From the NCBI GenBank assembly GCA_023440705.1, contig JAEXRP010000025.1, forward strand, positions 1 to 32,582: a DNA stretch of 32,582 nucleotides. Reading direction: 5' to 3'. The notes beneath the pieces were generated by a model, which was not told the origin of the DNA, ran no database searches, and saw only the letters and a program-made list of their open reading frames with translations. Below, one piece after another: positions 7,369 through 14,357 of this stretch. Made by a program: the position numbers and the translations under genes. Numbering within the stretch: position 1 is the stretch's first letter; each line of letters begins with the position of its first letter. Source of the stretch: Soonwooa sp023440705 (GTDB lineage Bacteria; Bacteroidota; Bacteroidia; Flavobacteriales; Weeksellaceae).

Positions 7369-7390
7369 TTTCTTGCTAAGAAAAAACATA

Positions 7391-7417
7391 AAGCAACTCC
7401 AAAAGAGTTGCTTTTTT
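7391..7417 (+). terminator. Rho-independent terminator of rpsO
   Basis: AAGCAACTC (7391-7399), loop CAAAA, GAGTTGCTT (7405-7413), then a U-run to 7417. Confidence 0.92.
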
Positions 7418-7445
7418 GTTGACATTTAGTTTTAATTAGAATCTT

Positions 7446-7453
7446 TAAATTTG
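7446..7453 (+). promoter_or_regulatory. Promoter -7 element for the acidic coiled-coil membrane protein
   Basis: TAAATTTG fits TAnnTTTG, 20 nt before ATG 7474. A TTG lies at 7419-7421, slightly farther than the usual spacing. Confidence 0.5.
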
Positions 7454-7473
7454 CAAATAGAATAATAGGAAGT

Positions 7474-8073
7474 ATGAGATTAACAGACGAAAATCAAGAA
7501 AAACTAAGCGCTTTAGAGAAGATTGCTAACGGTATTATGTGGTGGATTGGGTCAATACCGTCTTTGGTTGTGCATACTATTTTCTTTATTTTATGTTTCG
7601 CGTTACCGATAATTGGTCTTGTAGATTGGGATCACATGTTGTTGGTATTAACCACTTTATTGTCTTTAGAAGCGATTTATTTAGCGATTTTTATTCAGAT
7701 GTCTGTTAATAAAAGTAGTGAACATATTGAGGTTCTGAGAGAAGATGTAGAAGAAATTCAGGAAGATATCGACGAAATCCAAGAAGATATTGAAGAGATT
7801 AGTGAAGACATCGAGGAGATTAGCGAAGATATAGAAGATATCAGCGAAGACATCGAGGAGATTAATGAAGATATCGACGAAATTCAAGAAGATATTGAGG
7901 AAATTAATGAAGATGAAGAAGACGACGATCATGGCGAACGTGCTAGAACAGTTATGTTAAAAAGTAAAGTCTCATCTAACCGATACGAAATAAAACAATT
8001 AAGAGATAAAATTTCGGAACTTGAAAGTCTCATCGACAGAATTAAAGAAAAGGAAAAAGAAGAAGGCGAGTAG
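7474..8073 (+). CDS. DUF1003-like membrane protein with acidic heptad-repeat coiled coil
   Basis: A 199-residue protein in three parts. Residues 1-85 have two hydrophobic segments (about 28-50 and 55-76); TTLLSLEAIYLAIFIQMSVN resembles the second helix and tail of DUF1003 and low-affinity iron permease-like proteins. Residues 87-147 are about eight and a half tandem heptads of the form EIxEDIE, with x being Q, S or N; the two Ile of each heptad are spaced 4-3, as for a and d positions, and nearly everything else is Glu or Asp. Residues 160-195 are a second, mixed-charge coil (YEIKQLRDKISELESLIDRI). The matching DNA (about 7732-7915) is a 21-bp repeat varied at third positions, so the protein repeat is probably maintained by selection. 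I do not know the function. The coil is probably cytoplasmic and may oligomerise or bind cations. Confidence 0.8.
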   Translation: MRLTDENQEKLSALEKIANGIMWWIGSIPSLVVHTIFFILCFALPIIGLVDWDHMLLVLTTLLSLEAIYLAIFIQMSVNKSSEHIEVLREDVEEIQEDIDEIQEDIEEISEDIEEISEDIEDISEDIEEINEDIDEIQEDIEEINEDEEDDDHGERARTVMLKSKVSSNRYEIKQLRDKISELESLIDRIKEKEKEEGE

Positions 8074-8089
8074 GCCTTCTTTTTTTTTG
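8060..8089 (+). terminator. Terminator whose loop contains the stop codon of the preceding gene
   Basis: AAGAAGGC (8060-8067) pairs with GCCTTCTT (8074-8081) and a long U-run follows. The loop GAGTAG includes the TAG stop codon (8071-8073), so translation ends within the hairpin. Confidence 0.85.
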
Positions 8090-8150
8090 TTTAATAAGGA
8101 AGATTTGTATTAAAAGACTCGCTACTTAAAATTAATACAAACGAGTATTT

Positions 8151-8216
8151 TATAGCAAAAAAAATTACCTAACAAACCAGATTGCATTTAGAATGGTTTG
8201 TTAGGTAATTGCTATA
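8151..8216 (-). terminator. Strong terminator of the amino acid permease gene, with extra outer arms
   Basis: A perfect 17-bp stem is formed by 8163-8179 and 8194-8210 (AATTACCTAACAAACCA and its complement) with a 14-nt loop. On the minus strand it is followed by six U (8157-8162), as needed for the gene ending at 8255. Outside this run, TATAGC (8151-8156) and GCTATA (8211-8216) are also complementary. Confidence 0.85.
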
Positions 8217-8254
8217 GATAATCAAATATCTCTATAAATTGCTTATGGGATGTG

Positions 8255-9922
8255 TTAAGCTTTATTCAATTTGCTATGTTTTCTACCATAAGTAAAATAA
8301 ATTACTAAACCGATTGCGAACCAAAGTCCGAACCAAAACCAGTTGTTATGTGTCATTCCTGTTAATAAATATAGACAAGAACTTAAGCCTACAAGCGGAA
8401 TTAAAGATAGATTTTTGCTAAAAGCTAAGTAGCAAAGCACAAAATTTAATATAATATAAATGGTCATTGATAGTCGAAATTCGCCTTCAACTGGATCACC
8501 CCAATTGAGCAAAGTGTGGAAAAAATCGGGTTGCCAAAAGTAGAAGAATATCAATCCGCCAAGGAAAACAATAGGGAAAATATATTTCGAATTAATGTAC
8601 GGCATGTGGAATCTTCCTTTGATTTTTTCTTTGGGAGGAAGCGTTAAAACACCAGCACAAACAAGTACAAATGCGAAAATCGTCCCAATACTTGTGAAGT
8701 CAAGAATGAAGGTTTTATCGGTGAAAAAAATCGGAATTCCAACGACAATACCCGTTACAATTGTGGCAAAAGAGGGTACTTTATTTTTGCTGTGTACTTC
8801 TTGGAATTTTTTCGGAATCAAACCATCGCGACTCATCGCCATCCAGATTCTTGGTTGTCCCATTTGGAATACCAAAAGCACCGTTGTGATCGCAACAATC
8901 GCAATAAGAGCCACGACAAATTCCATCCAAGGGATGTTAAGATTTTCTTTTTGAAACACAAATGCTAGCGGATCGCCAACACCGTCAAATTTTCTGTAAT
9001 CAACTAGTCCTGTTAATGTTAATGTCAAAACAATATAAATTGCTGTACAAAGTCCTAACGAAATCATCATACCTCGCGGTAAGTCACGTTGCGGATTTTT
9101 AGTTTCTTCTGATAAAACACTTAACGCATCGAAGCCGATATAAGCGAAAAATACGCCACTAACCGCACTCATAACACCAGAAAAACCATTAGGCATCATA
9201 CTTTTGACACCTTCGTTATTGGTTGGGAACCAATTGCCAGTGTTAACATAGGCTACACCAACGGCAATAACCAAAAGGATCACGAATAGTTTTAATAAAA
9301 CAAAAAAGTTGTTGAAATTCTTACTTTCTTTTATCCCTTGATAACAAAGCCAAGTGATAATGCCGTTGATCATCAAAGCTGGTAAATCGAAAATAACTTT
9401 AAGATTTCCTATAACTGGAGCAGTATTCCATGCATTGATAAGCTCTTTATTGAGAGATCCACCAGCAACAGCTTTTTTGGCTTCGGTATAGCTACATGTC
9501 AGATAATCAGGAATATGGATGCCAATTCGACTCATGAAACTTGTGAAATAATCGGACCATGAAAATGCAACGTAAATATTTCCAAAACTATATTCCATGA
9601 TCAACGCCCAACCAATAACCCAAGCAATTAATTCTCCAAAACTGGCGTAGGCATAGGTGTAAGCACTTCCTGCAGTTGGTATTCTACTCGCAAATTCGGC
9701 ATAACAAATAGCTGTAAAAGCACAAGCAAATCCACAGATTAGGTACAGAATAATAACACCAGGACCGCCACGGAAAATCGCTTCGCCCAAACTGCTAAAA
9801 CTCCCAGCACCGATGATGGCTGCAATCCCGAAAAATACGATGTCCCAAGTGCCCAAAACACGATTCAGTTGACCTTGGTTAGGATCCGATGAATATTGTT
9901 TTCTTCTAAAAAGTGAATTCAT
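8255..9922 (-). CDS. APC-superfamily amino acid permease (cationic amino acid transporter-like)
   Basis: A 555-residue polytopic inner-membrane protein with about 12-14 transmembrane segments. The N-terminal pattern is that of the APC fold: LGTWDIVFFGIAAIIGAGSF in TM1, the GGPGVIILYLICGF helix, and CYAEFASRIPTAGSAYTY. The middle has PNGFSGVMSAVSGVFFAYIG and FDALSVLSEETKNPQRDLPR, the conserved loop of cationic amino acid transporter (CAT/SLC7-like) members, and later QPRIWMAMSRDGLIPKKF. The C-terminal extension of several helices is typical of CAT-type members compared with shorter APC permeases. It is a single transcription unit with a promoter box at 9952-9959 and a strong terminator at 8151-8216. 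Uptake of amino acids is likely; the actual substrate cannot be read from the sequence. Confidence 0.93.
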   Translation of the reverse strand: MNSLFRRKQYSSDPNQGQLNRVLGTWDIVFFGIAAIIGAGSFSSLGEAIFRGGPGVIILYLICGFACAFTAICYAEFASRIPTAGSAYTYAYASFGELIAWVIGWALIMEYSFGNIYVAFSWSDYFTSFMSRIGIHIPDYLTCSYTEAKKAVAGGSLNKELINAWNTAPVIGNLKVIFDLPALMINGIITWLCYQGIKESKNFNNFFVLLKLFVILLVIAVGVAYVNTGNWFPTNNEGVKSMMPNGFSGVMSAVSGVFFAYIGFDALSVLSEETKNPQRDLPRGMMISLGLCTAIYIVLTLTLTGLVDYRKFDGVGDPLAFVFQKENLNIPWMEFVVALIAIVAITTVLLVFQMGQPRIWMAMSRDGLIPKKFQEVHSKNKVPSFATIVTGIVVGIPIFFTDKTFILDFTSIGTIFAFVLVCAGVLTLPPKEKIKGRFHMPYINSKYIFPIVFLGGLIFFYFWQPDFFHTLLNWGDPVEGEFRLSMTIYIILNFVLCYLAFSKNLSLIPLVGLSSCLYLLTGMTHNNWFWFGLWFAIGLVIYFTYGRKHSKLNKA

Positions 9923-9951
9923 TAATAGTCGTTTATTTTTGAAAATAAAAA

Positions 9952-9959
9952 CAAATGTA
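9952..9959 (-). promoter_or_regulatory. Promoter -7 element for the amino acid permease
   Basis: The minus strand reads TACATTTG, an exact TAnnTTTG match, about 30 nt before the permease ATG. Confidence 0.5.
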
Positions 9960-10243
9960 ACAAAATTTTGATAGGCTGTTAGCTTTATGTTAATAAACTT
10001 AAACTTTGTTAAAGTTAGATTTGTTCAGATATTTCAAGAATTAACTATTAAGTTTTTCTTTTTTAATTATAAAATCTTTTAATCATTGTTAAACAGAGAA
10101 TTTGTCTTGTTTTTAAAAATAATTTGGATGAAGATTTTTTAGTTGGTTTTTGAGGATTTTTTATTTTTAGATTTTTGGAAATGTTTAACACAGAAAAAAG
10201 TGATTTTTTATTAAATTTTAATCATATAAAAAGCTTTTGTAAG

Positions 10244-10274
10244 TTGCTTAGATAATAAGTTTTCCTTATTTTCG
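10244..10274 (+). promoter_or_regulatory. Possible promoter of the TPR gene
   Basis: TTG (10244-10246) and TATTTTCG (10267-10274, one mismatch from TAnnTTTG) are 20 nt apart, with the -7 box 47 nt before the ATG. This is a weak match. Confidence 0.35.
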
Positions 10275-10321
10275 TTACCTAACTAATAACATCAGTTTCA
10301 GCAAAAAAGTTTAAGACTTAG

Positions 10322-13297
10322 ATGAATTCAAAAAAAATAATTCTTGCGTCGTTGATTTCTTTCTACGGAATCTCCCAAGCGCAACAATCAAAATACTTTA
10401 ACGACAAAGAGGCTTATCGCTACAATCTAGCCGAAAACCTTTATCAATCAAAAATCTATGGTGCATCTCAGTACGAGTATGCGCGACAGTATTTTTATAA
10501 CCAAACTTTGTCGGAGTCCAAAAAGGAAGCAGCTTTGTTTTTTAACCAAGTTATTTCGATGATTCTTCAACAAAATCATTCGGAAGAAGGTTTTGAAGCG
10601 TTTATGAAAGAATATCCCAATTCTTCGTTTTTTGCGCAAGCTAATGGACCTTTGGCGGATTATTATCTAGCGAAGAAAGACTTCCCGAAAGCTTTGGAAA
10701 CTTTGCAAAAGATTAATCAATATCAATTAAGTCAGGAAGAAAACACGCAATACATCATGAAGTTGGGTTATGCCAAATTTATGACTGGTGATTCTGCTGG
10801 CGCAATAGAGGCTTTGGAAGAAGCGCACAAAAATGCTTCTAACGAAAATGATAAAGCTGGGATGGCGTATATGTTGGGGCATTTGTATTATGCGAATCAT
10901 GAGAGTGATAAGGCTTTCACGTATTTTGACCAAGTGAAATTCAATGAGCAATATGCGGCAATGGTGCGTCCATATTACGTTCAGATGTATTTTAATAACA
11001 AAGATTATGATAAAGCAATTTCTGAAGCCAAAGATCTTTTAGCGTCAGGAACTTCGTCGGCTTACGAAAACGAAATCCAAAAGATAATTGGTGAGAGTTA
11101 CTTTATGAAAGGCGATTATCAATCGGCTTATCCTTATCTTAAAAAATATATTGACCAATCGAGTAACGCCACGGAAAGTGATCTTTATGAAATGGGATTT
11201 GTTGCAGCTAAAGCAGGAAAGTCCGAAGAAGCGGTTAGTTACTATAACCAATTGATTAATAGTCAATCACCCTTGGCGCAGAATGCTTACTATCAACTAG
11301 GGAACGCTTATTTGCAAACCAATAAAAAGCAAGAAGCGCTTTCTGCCTACAAGAATGCTGCGGAAATGAAGTACGATGCAAAGCTTCAACAACTAGCTTT
11401 GGAGCAATATGCAAAACTAAGTTACGATATCGGAAATCCTTTTGAGACAGCACCTAAAGTTATTCAACGTTATATTGACAAATATCCAAATTCTCCAAAA
11501 TCTTCAGAAATGAAGAATCTTTTGGTGAAATCTTATCTGTATTCTGGCAACTATCAAGAGACTTTAAATGTCTTAAAAAAGATGGATTCAAAAACGCCAG
11601 AAACCAACAAAATAGAGCAAGAAGTTGCTTATCTTTTAGGGACGGAAGAGTTTAATAAAGGTAATTACGATGCAGCAGAGCAATATTTTAAACAAAGTCT
11701 TCAATATAATTTAAATAAAGATTTTGCTAAAAAAGCAAGATATTGGTTAGGGCAAACTTATTATCAAAAATCAGATTATCGTTCCGCGATTATTGAATAT
11801 TTAAAACTTGAAAACGAAACTGCCGAAAACTTCCCAGAGCGCGAACAATTGGATTACGATTTAGGTTATGCCTATTTTAAAAATAAAAACTTCGAGTCAG
11901 CTCAGGAGCATTTTAAAGAATATTTGAGATTCCCGAGACCCGAATTTAAGGCGGATGCAGAATTACGTTTAGCGGATACTTATTACGCCGATAATAAGTT
12001 GAATGAAGCGATTGATATCTATAACAAAGCCGAAGGTGCTGCAGATTACGTGTTATTCCAAAAGTCGATGGCTTTAGGTTTCAAAGGTGATACTGTTGCT
12101 AAAATTGCGGAGCTTAAAAAGTTAATTTCGTCTTATCCAAACAGCGATTACAAAGACGATGCGCAATACGAAATAGGAACTGCTTATTCTGCAAATGACG
12201 ATTTTGCAAATTCCAATTCTTACTTTGATCAAGTCATTAAATCGAGTTCGGACAAAGATTTAGTGGCAAATGCGCAAATCTATCGTGCCCAAAATTACAT
12301 TGAACAAAACCAAATTGACAAAGCTTTAACAGAGTTAGAACAGCTTGGTACGCAATATAAAAATTCGGCTTATGCTGATAAAATTGTAGCGGCTTCGCGT
12401 CCAGCTTTTGTTAAAAATGGAGATGTTGCAGGTTACGAAAGTTTTGCTAAAAGTCTTGGCGTTAATATTTCGAGCACCGAAAAAGATCAACTTAATTTGA
12501 CCTTGGCGCAAGATAGTTATGCTAAAAAAGACTTTACAAAAGCTATTACTTACTACGAAAAATACTTAGCTAACGATCCGACAGGTTCTAGTTTTTATCA
12601 AGCGCAATATGAGTTGGGCGAAAGTTATTATCAAACTAAAAACTTGAGCAAAGCTTTGTTAATTCTGCAAAATGTTGCTGATTTCCAAAACGATTATCAA
12701 CAAGATGCGCAAGTTAGATTGGCGCAAATCTACATCAATCAAGGTAAATCTGCGGATGCACAAAAATATCTAGAAGCGGTTGCAAATTCTAACGATGCGA
12801 ATATCAAAAACTTTGCGTCTTTAGAATTGATGAAAATTTATGCTGAGAAAAAAGAATTTTCGAAAGCGGAACAATATGCAGATATCGTTCTTAAAAATAC
12901 TAAAAACTCAGCAGCAGTTTTGGAACAAGCTAAAATTGTAAAAGCGAGAGGCGCGATGCAAAATGGAAAAGATAAAGAGGCGCAAATGGCATTTGCTGCG
13001 TTAGAGAAATCTTCGAATCCTGCTGTTGCTGCGGAAGCACTTTATGCTAAAGCATTTTATCAAAATAAAGGAAAAGCTTTCAAAAGTAGTAACGAAACGA
13101 TTTTCAAACTTGCAAACAATTACGCTTCCGAAGAATATTGGGGTGCAAAAGCTTTGGTGATCATGGCGAAAAACTATTTGGCTTTGAGAGACAATTATCA
13201 AGCGTCTTACACTTGTGACCAAATTATTAATAACTATGGCGATTTTCCAGATGTTGTGGCAGAAGCAAAAGAGGTGAAAGCTCAAATCAAAAAGTAA
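10322..13297 (+). CDS. Large exported tetratricopeptide-repeat (TPR) protein
   Basis: A 991-residue protein. It starts with a signal peptide (KKIILASLISFYGISQA, cleavage probably before QQ) and has no lipobox Cys, so it is a soluble periplasmic protein. Nearly all the rest is TPR and TPR-like helical repeats, for example AKKDFPKALETLQKINQY, MKGDYQSAYPYLKKYI, GNYDAAEQYFKQSLQYN, NKNFESAQEHFKEYLRF, KKDFTKAITYYEKYLAND and NLSKALLILQNVADF. No enzyme domain is visible. It is followed by a beta-lactamase gene and then by an outer-membrane barrel gene on the same strand. I suspect that the TPR protein and the barrel protein work together as a periplasmic scaffold and outer-membrane partner, but this is inference from adjacency. 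It differs from SprE/PorW of the type 9 secretion system by lacking a lipoprotein signal. Confidence 0.9.
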   Translation: MNSKKIILASLISFYGISQAQQSKYFNDKEAYRYNLAENLYQSKIYGASQYEYARQYFYNQTLSESKKEAALFFNQVISMILQQNHSEEGFEAFMKEYPNSSFFAQANGPLADYYLAKKDFPKALETLQKINQYQLSQEENTQYIMKLGYAKFMTGDSAGAIEALEEAHKNASNENDKAGMAYMLGHLYYANHESDKAFTYFDQVKFNEQYAAMVRPYYVQMYFNNKDYDKAISEAKDLLASGTSSAYENEIQKIIGESYFMKGDYQSAYPYLKKYIDQSSNATESDLYEMGFVAAKAGKSEEAVSYYNQLINSQSPLAQNAYYQLGNAYLQTNKKQEALSAYKNAAEMKYDAKLQQLALEQYAKLSYDIGNPFETAPKVIQRYIDKYPNSPKSSEMKNLLVKSYLYSGNYQETLNVLKKMDSKTPETNKIEQEVAYLLGTEEFNKGNYDAAEQYFKQSLQYNLNKDFAKKARYWLGQTYYQKSDYRSAIIEYLKLENETAENFPEREQLDYDLGYAYFKNKNFESAQEHFKEYLRFPRPEFKADAELRLADTYYADNKLNEAIDIYNKAEGAADYVLFQKSMALGFKGDTVAKIAELKKLISSYPNSDYKDDAQYEIGTAYSANDDFANSNSYFDQVIKSSSDKDLVANAQIYRAQNYIEQNQIDKALTELEQLGTQYKNSAYADKIVAASRPAFVKNGDVAGYESFAKSLGVNISSTEKDQLNLTLAQDSYAKKDFTKAITYYEKYLANDPTGSSFYQAQYELGESYYQTKNLSKALLILQNVADFQNDYQQDAQVRLAQIYINQGKSADAQKYLEAVANSNDANIKNFASLELMKIYAEKKEFSKAEQYADIVLKNTKNSAAVLEQAKIVKARGAMQNGKDKEAQMAFAALEKSSNPAVAAEALYAKAFYQNKGKAFKSSNETIFKLANNYASEEYWGAKALVIMAKNYLALRDNYQASYTCDQIINNYGDFPDVVAEAKEVKAQIKK

Positions 13298-13304
13298 TAT
13301 GAGA

Positions 13305-13349
13305 AGTCCCGAAGGGACGACTTAATAAAGAATAGGACGAAGTCCTATT
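13305..13349. repeat. Pair of GAA-triloop hairpins between TPR and beta-lactamase genes
   Basis: GTCCC-GAA-GGGAC (13306-13318) is followed after 12 nt by AATAGGAC-GAA-GTCCTATT (13331-13349). Both stems are perfect and both loops are exactly GAA. No U-run follows, so they do not look like terminators. They recall REP-type palindromes and share the GAA loop with the 28-nt repeat of the IS3 element. Confidence 0.85.
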
Positions 13350-13366
13350 ATAGTCAAAGAAAAAAA

Positions 13367-14251
13367 ATGAATCACATCACAAAAATATTATCAGCAGCAG
13401 TTGTTGTATCATCGCCGTTTTTATTTGCACAAAAAGATCTTAGTGCAAGGATTCAAGAGATTGTTAAAAACAAAAAAGCGAATATTGGTGTTGCAGTTTG
13501 GCATCTCGAAAAACAGGACACCTTGAGTGTTAATGGACATCGACATGTGCCAATGCAAAGTGTTTTCAAACTTCCGATTTGTTTAGCGATTTTAGATTTG
13601 GTGGATAAAGGAAAATTTAAGATCGATCAAAAAATTAAATTCACTAAAGAAGAATTACTACCAAATACACATAGTCCGCTGCGTGATGCTAGCCCAAATG
13701 GCGGCGAATTGACACTTCTTGAAATGATAAAATACACCGTAGCAAATAGCGATAATAATGGTTGCGACATTTTATTGAATAGGATAGGAGGTGTCGATGT
13801 TGTTCAAAAATACATGAACAGAATCGGAATTAAAGACTTCCAGATTGCTACCAACGAGCAAGAAATGCATATCGTGACTGAACTTCAATATCAAAATTAT
13901 TGGAACGCCAATTCTGCAAATGATCTTTTAGAAAAGCTTTATACAAAACCTATTTTAAAAGAAGCTTCAAAAAAAGAAATGATTAAAATTCTTGAAGAAA
14001 CCAATACTGGCGTTAAGCGTATAAAAGGTGAATTGCCGCAAGGGACTTTGGTGGCGCACAAAACAGGAACTTCTTACACCGATGCAACTGGAAAAACTGC
14101 GGCTACTAACGACGTTGGCGTTATTACTTTGCCTAATAAAGAGCATGTTATTGTCAGTGTTTTTGTGAGCGATTCTTACGAGAAGGAAGCTACTAATGAG
14201 AAGATTATCGCTGATATTGCAAAGGCAAGTTTCGATTATTATTCGAAATAA
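13367..14251 (+). CDS. bla: Class A beta-lactamase, subclass A2 (PER/CGA/CIA-like)
   Basis: A 294-residue periplasmic serine beta-lactamase. The signal peptide ends at about FLFA-QKD. Active-site motifs in order: SVFK (Ser65 and Lys68, Ambler 70 and 73), SDN (128-130, Ambler 130-132), the omega loop NEQEMH with Glu164 (Ambler 166) and His168 in place of the usual Asn170, and KTGTS (232-236, Ambler 234-238). A His at Ambler 170 and the QYQNYW segment after it are marks of subclass A2, which includes PER enzymes and the chromosomal CGA and CIA enzymes of Chryseobacterium. A2 enzymes hydrolyse penicillins and often extended-spectrum cephalosporins; the spectrum of this one cannot be told from sequence. 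It lies between the TPR and barrel genes with only hairpins as spacer and has no promoter box that I can see, so it may be co-transcribed with the TPR gene. No regulator gene is adjacent. Confidence 0.95.
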   Translation: MNHITKILSAAVVVSSPFLFAQKDLSARIQEIVKNKKANIGVAVWHLEKQDTLSVNGHRHVPMQSVFKLPICLAILDLVDKGKFKIDQKIKFTKEELLPNTHSPLRDASPNGGELTLLEMIKYTVANSDNNGCDILLNRIGGVDVVQKYMNRIGIKDFQIATNEQEMHIVTELQYQNYWNANSANDLLEKLYTKPILKEASKKEMIKILEETNTGVKRIKGELPQGTLVAHKTGTSYTDATGKTAATNDVGVITLPNKEHVIVSVFVSDSYEKEATNEKIIADIAKASFDYYSK

Positions 14252-14357
14252 AATTTAGAAATAGAACTCAAAATTAATTAAAAAAGTGAAAATCAATTAT
14301 TAGAAAATACTTCTACTAAAGACGATTATTCAATTTTTTAATCATTTAAAATAAAAA

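Larger units (their letters stand above)
9923..10321. other. Divergent intergenic region between the permease and TPR genes
   Basis: About 400 bp, very AT-rich, no gene. It carries the minus-strand promoter box of the permease near its left end and a weak promoter of the TPR gene near its right end. Many T-runs are present; no strong dyad was seen. Confidence 0.5.

Noticed and set aside
7732..7915. The 21-bp repeats as a possible CRISPR-like array
   Set aside because: There are no unique spacers; the units are contiguous, in frame and code for a coiled coil.
7681..7932. Minus-strand 83-codon frame opposite the acidic heptad repeat
   Set aside because: It is the shadow of the 21-bp repeat; its repeated Phe, Ile, Asn and Leu composition is the reverse complement of the Glu/Asp/Ile codons.
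13367..13400. A TAnnTTTG promoter directly before bla
   Set aside because: No matching box is found in the 69-bp spacer; only the two hairpins are visible.
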